Part shown: positions 26,336-34,494 of the stretch, one piece after another
Numbering within the stretch: the first letter of the stretch is position 1
Layout of the letters: every line of letters begins with the position of its first letter
Source of the DNA: Arthrobacter sp. U41
GTDB taxonomy: Bacteria; Actinomycetota; Actinomycetes; Actinomycetales; Micrococcaceae
DNA: 64,000 nt
Direction: 5' to 3'
Assembly (NCBI RefSeq): GCF_001750145.1
Contig: NZ_CP015732.1
Coordinates: forward strand, 372,001 to 436,000
Notes under the pieces: generated by a model
What the model saw: the letters and a program-made list of their open reading frames with translations, nothing else
What the model was told of the DNA's origin: nothing
The model's database searches: none
Made by a program: the position numbers and the translations under genes

Positions 26336-27427
26336 GGCGGTGTCATACCCTCGAAGCAACAACACGTTGAATAGAGGGGTTGCCGGTGGCGCGCAGGGCG
26401 TTGACTTTTTCGGATCGGGCGGATATCGCGGTGGGGCTTCAGGCCGGTAAAACGGACCGGCAGATCGGGTCCGATATCGGCCGGGACCACACGATCGTGT
26501 GGCGTGAACGGCGGCGGAATTCCACCAAGACCCGTGGCTACCGCCCTGTCACCGCAGACGTGAGGGCGGAGCGGAAACGCAGCCGTCCGCAGGCCCGGAA
26601 GATGGACACCGATCCTGTCCTCGCGGCACGGGTGAAGGCTGACCTGTTCCGGTCCAGGACGCCGCGGCAGATCGCCGGGCGCTTGCGTTTGGAAGCCACG
26701 GAGACCAGCGTTGAGACCATGGTTAAATCTCCTGACGCGCAAGGCCGGACCGTCTCCCACGAGGCCATCTACCGGTGGATCTACGCCCTGCCCAAGGGCG
26801 AGCTGGCGAAGTCCGGGATCCTGCTGCAGTCCAAACGAACCAAGCGAAAAACCCGCAAGCCGTTGGGTGAGCGGACAGGCGGGAGGATCATCGGCATGGT
26901 CAGCATCGATGACCGCCCGGAAGAGGCCGCGGACCGGCGGGTTCCAGGGGCGTGGGAAGGGGATCTCGTGGTCGGCAAGGCCGGCAGGACCGCTGTGGCC
27001 ACGCTGGTGGAGCGGAACAGCAGATTCCTGATCATGCTCGGCCTTCCCGACGGCAAAAAGTCTGCAGGACTGGCCGATGTGCTGATCGAGAAAGTCAATG
27101 ACCTGCCGGCACTGATGCGCGGATCCCTGACCTGGGACCAGGGCACCGAAATGGCCCGCCACGCCCAGCTGACACTCGCCACGGACCTGCCCGTGTACTT
27201 CGCCCACCCGCACTCACCGTGGGAGCGGCCCAGCAACGAAAACACCAACGGCCTCATCCGGGAATACCTGCCCAAAGGCGAAGTCCTTCCCAGCCACCAG
27301 CCGTTCCTGGACTCCATCGCCGATGAACTCAACGACAGACCACGCGCCGTCCTGGGCTACTTCACACCGAGGGAAGTATTCACCAAGCTACTCAACGACG
27401 ACGTTGCTAAGACGGGTTGACACCGCC
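26336..27427 (+). mobile_element. IS30-family insertion sequence, copy 2
   Basis: Same length and ends as copy 1. CTG flanks both sides (26333-26335 and 27428-27430), so it arrived by its own transposition into the IS3 orfA and not by tandem duplication. With copy 1 it forms a 1721-base-spaced direct repeat that could delete or mobilise the 629 bases between them. Confidence 0.93.
26386..27420 (+). CDS. IS30-family transposase (copy 2)
   Basis: Protein identical to the copy at 24665, with the same GTG choice behind AGAGGGG and the same three catalytic acidic residues. Its insertion truncates the IS3 orfA reading frame, which now ends in the IS30 leader. Confidence 0.93.
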   Translation: MARRALTFSDRADIAVGLQAGKTDRQIGSDIGRDHTIVWRERRRNSTKTRGYRPVTADVRAERKRSRPQARKMDTDPVLAARVKADLFRSRTPRQIAGRLRLEATETSVETMVKSPDAQGRTVSHEAIYRWIYALPKGELAKSGILLQSKRTKRKTRKPLGERTGGRIIGMVSIDDRPEEAADRRVPGAWEGDLVVGKAGRTAVATLVERNSRFLIMLGLPDGKKSAGLADVLIEKVNDLPALMRGSLTWDQGTEMARHAQLTLATDLPVYFAHPHSPWERPSNENTNGLIREYLPKGEVLPSHQPFLDSIADELNDRPRAVLGYFTPREVFTKLLNDDVAKTG

Positions 27428-27452
27428 CTGCCTTCTTGAATTATCCTGATGT

Positions 27453-27527
27453 CCGGATTATGCCGATGTCTGCCTGAACCCGCAGCTCAGGGCCGGGAAG
27501 GTGCCGGAAATGTTCGGCATAATCCGG
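27453..27527. repeat. 14-base perfect inverted repeat upstream of a recombinase remnant
   Basis: CCGGATTATGCCGA at 27453-27466 is repeated inverted as TCGGCATAATCCGG at 27514-27527, separated by 47 bases and placed about 50 bases before a tyrosine-recombinase start. Paired sites in front of tandem recombinase genes are a feature of RIT-type elements, so this may be the crossover or terminal site of such an element. That link is inferred. Confidence 0.55.
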
Positions 27528-27576
27528 CGACTGTCTGATACTTGTCCTCCCGTCTTCTCTCGGAAGGACAAGGATC

Positions 27577-27759
27577 ATGAGCGATCCTGCCAAGGTACGT
27601 GTCCGCGGCCCGCTGGCCTCACTGTTTCCAGGGTTCCGCGTCAGGCTGGCTGCGCTGGGCTATTCGCCGGGACCAGGTCATCTGCGAGCACGCCCGACGG
27701 CAGGGCCGGAAAGGCCAGTATTCCACCGATGTCGCGCATGTGTGTTTCGTCAAGTTTAA
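27577..27759 (+). pseudogene. Tyrosine recombinase N-terminal remnant
   Basis: ATG 27577 follows GGAAGGACAAGG. The first 30 residues (MSDPAKVRVRGPLASLFPGF, RVRLAALGYSPG) look like the start of a phage-integrase-type recombinase of the kind found in threes in RIT elements. The text then stops resembling a recombinase, and a TAG ends the frame just before the left end of IS21 at 27760. The catalytic domain is missing. A second frame reading DQVICEHARRQGRKGQYSTD follows the break and is not recognised. Confidence 0.5.
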
Positions 27760-27824
27760 GTAGGCCGTTTCAGCGCTAAGAATTAGGCCACGTCGGCTCT
27801 TTTCTGGTCCATTTCAGCGGTTGG

Positions 27825-28556
27825 CTATTTCATGAGGGCATTTTTGACCCGGTAGGACTCGCCGCGGAACTGCAGAAGCCGCCCGTGGTGGACCAATCTG
27901 TCAATGACGGCGGCGGCCATGTTGTCGTCTCCGAACACGGTGCCCCAGCGGGAAAACTCCAAATTTGTTGTGATGATCAGGCTTCGTTTTTCATACCCGT
28001 CCGCGATCACTTGGAAGAGTAGCCTGGCCCCTTCGGCGTCGATCGGGAGGTAGCCCAGCTCGTCGATGGCCAGGAGCCGGTTCTTGGCCAGGGAGGCCAG
28101 TTCCTTGTCGAGGCGGTCTTCGTCCTTGGCGCGGCGCAGCATCATGACCAGGGCGGAGGTGGTGAAGAACCTGGCGGGGATGCCCTGCCGGCAGGCGGCG
28201 GCCACCAGGGCGGTGGCCATGTGAGTTTTGCCGGTGCCCACGTCGCCGTAGAGGACCAGGTCCTGGGCCCGGTTGATGAAATCCAGGGATTCGAGAGGTC
28301 CGCGGCCGTAGTCCTCCGGGAACCTGACACTGCTGTAGTCGAACCCGGTGAGTGTTTTCATGGCCGGCAACCTTGCGGCCTTCAACAGCCGCTGGCGCCG
28401 TGACTCCTGCCGGGATTCGTGCTCGGCGACCAGCACCCCGTGCAGGTATTCACGTTGCTTCGGGGTGCCCTTCTCGGCCCAATCGGTCAACACGCTGCCG
28501 GTCAGCGAGGCGTGCTTGCCCGCCTCAAGGAGGTCCTGGACGGTGATCGTGCTCAT
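27825..28556 (-). CDS. istB: IS21 helper ATPase IstB
   Basis: A 243-residue AAA+ ATPase. Walker A is in LVLYGDVGTGKTHMATALVAA, Walker B in KNRLLAIDELGYLPID, and sensor text is LIITTNLEFSRWGTVFGDD. It loads on target DNA and recruits IstA. It overlaps the end of istA by four bases (ATGA). The frame is intact. Confidence 0.93.
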   Translation of the reverse strand: MSTITVQDLLEAGKHASLTGSVLTDWAEKGTPKQREYLHGVLVAEHESRQESRRQRLLKAARLPAMKTLTGFDYSSVRFPEDYGRGPLESLDFINRAQDLVLYGDVGTGKTHMATALVAAACRQGIPARFFTTSALVMMLRRAKDEDRLDKELASLAKNRLLAIDELGYLPIDAEGARLLFQVIADGYEKRSLIITTNLEFSRWGTVFGDDNMAAAVIDRLVHHGRLLQFRGESYRVKNALMK

Positions 28557-30031
28557 GCTATTTCTCCTGTGGTGGTGTTCAGGGTGGTGAAGGTGTCATA
28601 GACGCTCAGGTCCACGTTCGTTGCCTCCGGTTCGGTGCCATCAGCCAGACGGCGGGCCAGCATGCCCAGCATGGCCATGTCCGGTGCATCCCCGCGCTGG
28701 ATCAGGGTGTCGGCAGCGGCCACCGCGGCATCGAATCCCGCCACCGATGAGGCAGCATCCACCGAGTTGAGCAGCCGGCGCCGATCCGTGGCCGTGGCCC
28801 GGTCCAACCAGTCACGCACCGGGTCCGTCACCAGGGCCCGCAGCGGCGAATGGGACCACGCCCCGGGCTTCGTCACCAGCAACGGCACCAGGGAAGCAGG
28901 GTCAAAGACCGTCTCGGCCTGCTTGCCGAAGACGCGCGGGAACGTGCGGACAGGTTCGGAATGCTCATCAAGGATCTGCACCACGTCGTGTCCCAACCCC
29001 ACCGTGAGCATTCGCCCGTGGAAAGCGGGCCCGGCGGCGTACGTGTTCCCGTCAATGAGCAGGTTCCCGGTCTTGTCGGCCTTGCGCGATTCGTAGCGCA
29101 CGGCATCGAAACCGATCCCCGGCAGGTCTATGGACGCCGCAACGTCCTGGGCGAACAGCTCACCCAGGGGCAGGCCCTTGCGGTAGTGCACGGTGGTGGC
29201 CAACGCGTCGCAGCGCGCCATGAGGTCCTTGTTCAGCCCCTCCAGGGTGGCGGCCTCCGGCTCGGGGACCATGAAGTTCCGGCGCAGGAACCCCACCGCG
29301 TTCTCCACGTTGCCCTTCTCATGGCCCGAGTACGGATTGCAATAGCGTGACTCGGACCTGTAGTGGAGTTTGAAGGCGCCAAACAGCTTCGTCTCGGTCA
29401 CCCGGGTTCCCACCCGATTTCCGATGCCCGTGGCATTATCAAAGACCATGTGCCGCGGCGCAGCCCGAATGTGCTCAAACACCCTCCGCAGCCCGTGGGC
29501 CACGCATTCGGCGGTCTCGCCCCGATACGCCTGCACGAAGCGCATGTTCGAGAACGGGAAGGTCACCACCAGGATATGCAGGACCTGCCGGATCCCGGCA
29601 ACGATGGCCTCGGCCTGACCGAAGTCGACCTGCACGGTGCCGGCAGGCCAGACCAGTTCGGTAAACCCCTCACCGGGCTGCCGGTGGGCGGCCAACCATT
29701 TCTTCACGTACCGCTGGACCGGTGAATAGGTGGCGGTAAAACCATGCTCGTCAACGAGCCGGTCGAAGATCCGCTTCGCCGTATGCCGCTGCTTGCGGTT
29801 CCGGCGCTGATCCTCGATGAGCCACCGCTCAATGATGTGCTCGAACCCGGTCAGCACCGAGGCCCCCGGCCTGGCCAGCGGTGCCCGCGGCGCCGGGGAG
29901 AAGTCCTCCTGCTCGGCGTACTTGGCCGCCGAGGTCCGGCTCACTCCAAGCCTTCGGGCGATCTGACGCACCGGGACTCCCTGGGAGTCGAGTCTTCTGA
30001 TATTTTCTTGAACGGACATGGGTACCGTCAT
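28553..30031 (-). CDS. istA: IS21 transposase IstA
   Basis: A 492-residue transposase. ATG 30031 follows GGAAAGTGAG; a longer frame to 30121 crosses non-coding text. N-terminal HTH: ENIRRLDSQGVPVRQIARRL. The DDE core includes TVQVDFGQAEAIVAGIR (Asp), HMVFDNATGIGNRVG (Asp) and SGHEKGNVENAVGFLRRNF (Glu). The C-terminal beta domain is present and there is no internal stop. Confidence 0.93.
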   Translation of the reverse strand: MTVPMSVQENIRRLDSQGVPVRQIARRLGVSRTSAAKYAEQEDFSPAPRAPLARPGASVLTGFEHIIERWLIEDQRRNRKQRHTAKRIFDRLVDEHGFTATYSPVQRYVKKWLAAHRQPGEGFTELVWPAGTVQVDFGQAEAIVAGIRQVLHILVVTFPFSNMRFVQAYRGETAECVAHGLRRVFEHIRAAPRHMVFDNATGIGNRVGTRVTETKLFGAFKLHYRSESRYCNPYSGHEKGNVENAVGFLRRNFMVPEPEAATLEGLNKDLMARCDALATTVHYRKGLPLGELFAQDVAASIDLPGIGFDAVRYESRKADKTGNLLIDGNTYAAGPAFHGRMLTVGLGHDVVQILDEHSEPVRTFPRVFGKQAETVFDPASLVPLLVTKPGAWSHSPLRALVTDPVRDWLDRATATDRRRLLNSVDAASSVAGFDAAVAAADTLIQRGDAPDMAMLGMLARRLADGTEPEATNVDLSVYDTFTTLNTTTGEIA

Positions 30032-30299
30032 CTCACTTTCCAGCCCTTCCGGCGCATACGCTTCGCAATGGCAGCACCGTAAGGAACCTATCTGGGGGTG
30101 GCGGGCCCATGTCCCCAACACTCTGGGAAAGGCCCCCGACCACCCGGGTGATCTCTAACTTCAGGCAAGCCCCCGAAACCTGATTCCGGGAAGAAAAAAC
30201 TGGCCTAATTCTTACCGCTCTTTTGGCCTGAAACGAGCCACCAACATGGCTCAAATTCCTGGCTGAAACGGCCTACAGATAGTCGATCACACACAGCAT

Positions 30300-30733
30300 G
30301 CCCCGACCCGGCACCGGGGTATCGACGGGCTGTGGTCCAAGCGGTGGTTCACGGACCGCGCCCGGGGCTTCGGGCCAGCCACCGAGGCGGTCATCGCCGG
30401 GATCATCGACCGACACGCTGTGGAGGCCCAAGGCTATCTGGACTGCCAGAACATTCTGGAGTCCCTGGGCAAGCGGAACAAGGCCCGCCTGGAGGCCGCC
30501 TGCCAGGTCCTGCTCGACACCGGTCAGGGCCCGGGAACCTACAGCACGATCAAGCGGATCATGGCCACCATCGACTCCGACACCAAGAAGCCCAGAACGG
30601 TCACACCGGCGGCGGCCACCCGCAAACCCGCCGCCGGCGCCGACCCCGGCGCCGGCCTCGGGGCCGCGGGGCCGCGGTGCACGTGCGCTCGGCCGAGCAC
30701 TACCGGCGCGGCGGCCAGGGAGGCGAGGGCTGA
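30300..30733 (+). pseudogene. IstA C-terminal fragment of a second IS21
   Basis: Opposite in direction to the complete IS21. It reads GIDGLWSKRWFTDRARGF, then AVIAGIIDRHAVEAQGYLDC and STIKRIMATIDSDTK, the C-terminal part of another IstA type. Near 30650-30680 the frame shifts: the expected ending VHVRSAEHYRRGGQGGEG is in another frame and closes with TGA 30731-30733, overlapping the istB ATG. The first three quarters of istA are missing, lost at the junction with the complete IS21. Confidence 0.8.
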
Positions 30734-31500
30734 TGTTCACCAGCGAGGACCATGAGAAATTCCGGGCCCTGCGCATCGCGCACCTGGCCGTGCGATTCGA
30801 GGAACTGATCACCGACGAGGCCAATGACGAGCTCACTCCCGAGCAGATCTTCCTCACCGCCGTGGACGACGCCCTCGAACAGCGCCGGGCCCACCGGATC
30901 GACAAGCTCATCCGGGCCGCCAGGTTCCCCATCACGCAGGCCTCGGTCGCCGAGATCAACTACCAGGAGGGACGCGGGATCACCCCGGTGCGGATGAAGC
31001 GCTATGCCGCCCACCAATGGCGCCAGGACCCCACGAACCTGCTGGTCATCTCACCGACCGGTGGTGGCAAGACCTACCTGGCCTGCGCGATCGGGATCGC
31101 CGCCTGCCAGAGCGGACACACCGTCGCCTACACCCGGATGGACGACCTCGCCCGCCGGTTGGTCATCGCCCGCGGTGACGGCATCGGCCACCAGAAGCTG
31201 CTCAACGAGCTCTCGGGCGTGGACCTGCTGGTCATCGATGACGTCCTCACCGTGGGCATCGACCCCGAAGCGGCCAACGACCTCTTTGCGGTCCTGGCCA
31301 ACCGGGAACACCGCCTGCCCACGCTCATCGCCTCGCAGTCCGGTCCGGCCTACTGGGTCGAGGCCCTACCGGACCGGGTGGTCGCGGACTCGATCGTGAA
31401 CCGGCTGGCCAACAACGCCCGCCAGCTCAACCTCGGCGACGTGGACATGCGACGGCACCGCGACGACAGGGCCCGGGCTCAACCGGACCACTGGGAATAG
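30733..31500 (+). CDS. istB: IstB-type ATPase of a second IS21
   Basis: A 255-residue AAA+ protein with Walker A ISPTGGGKTYLACAIGIAA, Walker B GVDLLVIDDVLTVGIDP and ASQSGPAYWVEALPDRVVAD. It is intact but orphaned because its istA is a broken fragment. It differs clearly from the IstB at 27825, so this is a separate IS21 lineage. ATG 30733 overlaps the istA stop. Confidence 0.9.
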   Translation: MFTSEDHEKFRALRIAHLAVRFEELITDEANDELTPEQIFLTAVDDALEQRRAHRIDKLIRAARFPITQASVAEINYQEGRGITPVRMKRYAAHQWRQDPTNLLVISPTGGGKTYLACAIGIAACQSGHTVAYTRMDDLARRLVIARGDGIGHQKLLNELSGVDLLVIDDVLTVGIDPEAANDLFAVLANREHRLPTLIASQSGPAYWVEALPDRVVADSIVNRLANNARQLNLGDVDMRRHRDDRARAQPDHWE

Positions 31501-31546
31501 ACCCCACCCAGGACGTGGTGCCGGCCCCGAGCGGACATGCGGAGGG

Positions 31547-31600
31547 CCGGTACCAAGTTCCCGGAATGCCGGTACCAACCATCCAGACCAGCGGTACCAA
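31547..31600 (+). repeat. Three direct repeats at 22-base period (IS21 right end)
   Basis: CCGGTACCAA at 31547 and 31569 and GCGGTACCAA at 31591 are spaced exactly 22 bases apart just after istB. Multiple terminal direct repeats of about this period are transposase binding sites of IS21 elements, so they mark the right end of the second IS21. Confidence 0.65.
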
Positions 31601-31603
31601 CTG

Positions 31604-31684
31604 AAGCTATCTGTCATCAAGAACATAAAACGCACCGCCCGTGGCTATCGCAACCCCGCCAACTACAATCAGTTATTCTCTTGA
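31604..31684 (+). pseudogene. Transposase C-terminal scrap (ISL3-like)
   Basis: The frame reads KLSVIKNIKRTARGYRNPAN and YNQLFS then TGA at 31682-31684. IKR..RGYRN.xNY is the common end of ISL3-group transposases. Only about 26 codons remain. Confidence 0.5.
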
Positions 31685-31752
31685 GAAGTGCCGTCCGGAC
31701 GGCGGCATGACACTCATCCGGGAATCCATTTCCCCACGAACCTTGAAGAGCC

Positions 31753-31914
31753 AGCTTCGCCCGCTGGGGCGATGTCTTCGGGGACCAGGTCGTCGCCTCC
31801 GCGATGATCGACCGCATCGTCCACCACACGGAAGTCGTCACCCTCAAAGGCTCCAGCTACCGGCTCAAGAACCACCAGATCGAAGCCCTGCCCTCAACGA
31901 CCGAAAACTACGGC
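31753..31914 (+). pseudogene. IstB C-terminal scrap of a third IS21
   Basis: FARWGDVFGDQVVASAMIDR followed by IVHHTEVVTLKGSSYRLKN is the C-terminal end of an IstB of the same kind as the intact one at 27825 (which has FSRWGTVFGDD and VIDRLVHHGRLLQFRGESYR). The rest is missing. The following 31915-32078 contains TGGCTCAGTTTTCACC and GGCTCACTTTTCGACC, probably the terminal repeats of this IS21, and nothing else that I can name. Confidence 0.75.
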
Positions 31915-32078
31915 AGAATATTTTCGTCAACGTGGCTCAGTTTTCACCCCACGAAACGGCTCACTTTTCGACCAGCACTGACAGCTTGACAGGTCGAGAA
32001 CGTCGAGGTCCAAAGATGATTCCCGACACGGAGCAGTTCTACCAAGGGTGCGATGCGACATTCTTACCAGTCAGGGTC

Positions 32079-33398
32079 TCATCGAATATCCGTTGCAAAA
32101 GCGAGGGATCGATCGCTCACCTTGTTCGAGAGCTGTTGCTGGAAACAAAAAGCAGCAAGGAACAGCCAGAGCGGGAGCACGTCGCTCATCATGCCCCACC
32201 CAGTGAGTGCCACGAGAGAGATTCCCGGCAATGCCGAAACATAGGCTCTAGCAAAATCACCGGTCTTCGAATCTTCACGACGGCGACGCCATGCAACACC
32301 AAAAGCGACTAGCAACGGCATAAAAAGAAGAATGGTGCCCAACATCCCGATCTCGACCGCCGCAAGCAGTACGGAATTATGCACAGGCCATCCCTGGGCC
32401 GTGAGCATGTCAGTGGGGCCGGCTGTGGTGATGTAAGTATTGGGTCCAGTGCCGGCAAGCGGATTGCCGGGAATCAAGGCAAGCGCCACTTCATTGAAGT
32501 GCTGTCTCGTCGATCCTTCAGGGTCTTCTTCAAACCTCGCAAACCAGACGCCCGCTGATGCGAACCCCACAACTGCCACCCCCAGAGGAATCGCAACCTT
32601 GCTCGCCAAGGCTCGGCCGCGAGGCAAGAGAAGCGTCCAAAGCAAGATCATGACCACTGCCGAGAAGAAGTTTGCTCTACCGCCGGACAACACAAACATC
32701 GGGAACGATGCAGCAACGGCAGCCCATGCTGCTGAACGCGTCCGGCGCAACGTAGACCTGGTGAAAGGCAGAGAAGCCATTATGAAGAGTAGAAGTACTT
32801 TACCTAAGGTTGTCGGGTGTCCGAAGGATCCGTTTACTCTGCTACCAACAAGTTCAGAGGTCACCGCATTCGTTGGGAACAACTGAAGACCCACAAACTG
32901 AAGCACCGAAATGCCCAATTGTAAGAGAACTGTTGCCAGGATCCAGTAAATAAAGATCTGTCCGTTCTTCTGGTCCCTCTCCACGCATGAGGCCGCATAG
33001 GCGCCTGCGGCCCAGGCTGCCGCGGCCGTTAGCATGTGAATCATGCCAGCCTGGACTTCACCCGTTTGCGTCCAAACGAACGAGTAGCAGAAAATGAGGA
33101 AAGCCACGAAAGGGAAGAACAGACGATTCGACTCCAAGCGCCTGCCAGTTAATAACCCTAGAACGGCAATGACAGCAATCCCTACGGTGTAAGTCATTAC
33201 ACGGGGCTCGGAACTGGATATACCACTTCGAGTCACGTCCGCTAATGATCCGCCGTACAATACCTTGGGCAAAAAGCACATTGTCGACATGGAAATTACC
33301 ATAATTGTGTTGACTCGACCAGCCAGAGCGTGAAATATAAATAATCCCACGGCTGCCAATATGAGAATGACAATTGTCATCGAAGCGGCGCCTTTCAT
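32079..33398 (-). CDS. O-antigen ligase/polymerase family protein (Wzy-like)
   Basis: A 439-residue integral membrane protein with about 11-12 hydrophobic helices and one large loop between the later ones (SAGVWFARFEEDPEGSTRQH, then GNPLAGTGPNTYI and GWPVHNSVLLAAVEIGMLGT). The loop with NPL.G.GPN and the HN.LL..ME-like helix is characteristic of the Wzy_C/O-antigen ligase family. It should join repeat units exported by the Wzx protein. It is the last gene of a minus-strand operon (36297 to 32079) facing the mobile elements. Confidence 0.85.
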   Translation of the reverse strand: MKGAASMTIVILILAAVGLFIFHALAGRVNTIMVISMSTMCFLPKVLYGGSLADVTRSGISSSEPRVMTYTVGIAVIAVLGLLTGRRLESNRLFFPFVAFLIFCYSFVWTQTGEVQAGMIHMLTAAAAWAAGAYAASCVERDQKNGQIFIYWILATVLLQLGISVLQFVGLQLFPTNAVTSELVGSRVNGSFGHPTTLGKVLLLFIMASLPFTRSTLRRTRSAAWAAVAASFPMFVLSGGRANFFSAVVMILLWTLLLPRGRALASKVAIPLGVAVVGFASAGVWFARFEEDPEGSTRQHFNEVALALIPGNPLAGTGPNTYITTAGPTDMLTAQGWPVHNSVLLAAVEIGMLGTILLFMPLLVAFGVAWRRRREDSKTGDFARAYVSALPGISLVALTGWGMMSDVLPLWLFLAAFCFQQQLSNKVSDRSLAFATDIR

Positions 33399-33444
33399 GA
33401 TGACGTGTGAACCGAACTAGCCGCTGGAGCTACTTCCGGGTGTA

Positions 33445-34494
33445 TCAGGACAGCTTGAACCCAGAGCGCCGCAACAAATCCCCCACACCTTCTGTGAAGC
33501 TGGACTCGCTAAACCGCGAATGCATCGCGCGGAGGGGTGCCACTTCCAGATTCCTATGATCATCATTCATAAGGTCGTAAACGTCACCAATATATTTCCA
33601 AAACGATGGATCAAAACCACTACGCACGTGTTCGGTTCCGTATATCGGCACACCGTAAACCATTGCCTCGAGAGCTTTCACTTTAATGCCACCACCGTGG
33701 TTGATGGGAACAATGACAGCATCAACGGCCGAATAGAAGGCTGCTACGTCGCCCACGGCGCCGAGTACAGTAACCTGGCTGGTCCACGACTTGACGACCT
33801 CTGAACCATAGCCCGCGACCACGAGTTCCATTCCCATCAGCCCCAACCGATCAGCGTACGTCGATAGGAACTGCTTTAGAGACATGACATTTGGTGGATA
33901 ATTCATGTTTCCAAGAAACCCGATGCGGCGAGGCCTCTTCGATGGCCGAGGCACGATGGATTCTGGCCATTCGACTGGGGTAGGCAGCCAAGCAGAAGGC
34001 ACTCTCCGGGAACGAGACAGTGACAAGAAGTCCTGGTGGCCGGCAAATGCATTGCCCGCAGCCTTCACCGGCAATCGTGACTCCAGCCTTCTCCACCAAA
34101 GAGATTGAGCAAGCCCCCCGGGCCGGAGCGACCGTGACGACTGGGCCATGGTCCTCGCGTTTACACTCCACAAGTCCATCCAATCAAAGAGCAACGTTGA
34201 TTGATTAAGACTTCGGCCCGCGGAGGCAAAAACGGATGGAACCGTGATGACATTGAGGTCAGCGGCAGGCAGATTGGGCAGGCGGCCCTGAAGGGGCATA
34301 GGGATGACCCGCTTTTTGAAATTCCTCAGTCGGCTTTGTTTGGCTGCTTGGGGTTCCGTCGACCTAAGTGCATGGATGGATGCTTCATAGCCAAGATCGT
34401 TGAGTGCCTTATGCCAAGCAAGGGCTCGGAGGCCGCCCCCGTCTCGAGGCATCTCTGACAAGCCATACCAATAAACGATATTAGCTCTGCGCAT
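33445..34494 (-). CDS. Glycosyltransferase (GT1/GT4-like)
   Basis: About 349 residues, starting at ATG 34494 (MRRANIVYWYGLSEM), which overlaps the upstream gene by 14 bases; ATG 34515 is possible but would overlap more. GT-B fold signs: PRRIGFLGNMNYPPNVMSL at the start of the donor domain, LVVAGYG, VTVLGAVGDVAAFYSAVDAV, and GGGIKVKALEAMVYGVPIYG, the nucleotide-sugar binding segment. The sugar transferred is not predictable. Confidence 0.82.
   Translation of the reverse strand: MRRANIVYWYGLSEMPRDGGGLRALAWHKALNDLGYEASIHALRSTEPQAAKQSRLRNFKKRVIPMPLQGRLPNLPAADLNVITVPSVFASAGRSLNQSTLLFDWMDLWSVNARTMAQSSRSLRPGGLAQSLWWRRLESRLPVKAAGNAFAGHQDFLSLSRSRRVPSAWLPTPVEWPESIVPRPSKRPRRIGFLGNMNYPPNVMSLKQFLSTYADRLGLMGMELVVAGYGSEVVKSWTSQVTVLGAVGDVAAFYSAVDAVIVPINHGGGIKVKALEAMVYGVPIYGTEHVRSGFDPSFWKYIGDVYDLMNDDHRNLEVAPLRAMHSRFSESSFTEGVGDLLRRSGFKLS

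Larger units (their letters stand above)
26023..27440 (+). mobile_element. Truncated IS3 element split by IS30 copy 2
   Basis: The left end (TGAGCTGCCGCGGAGATATC at 26023) matches the IS3 at 12693 closely, and orfA begins at ATG 26092. At codon 81 or so IS30 copy 2 is inserted; the IS3 text resumes after it at 27428 (CTGCCTTCTTGAA) for 13 bases only, then stops matching. OrfA differs from the intact copy by P9T and T22N, so this is a diverged relative. The orfB part is lost. Confidence 0.85.
27760..30276 (-). mobile_element. IS21-family insertion sequence (complete)
   Basis: Inverted ends GTAGGCCGTTTCAGC at 27760 and at 30276 on the other strand enclose istA and istB, both intact. No target duplication is visible: the flanks (TTTAA left, AGATA right) differ, and the left flank is recombinase text while the right flank runs into another IS21. 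One end may therefore have been exchanged by recombination between elements. Confidence 0.85.

Noticed and set aside
31641..32312. Plus-strand frame spanning the IS scrap and the end of the Wzy-like gene
   Set aside because: Crosses several element junctions and runs antisense to a well-supported membrane protein.
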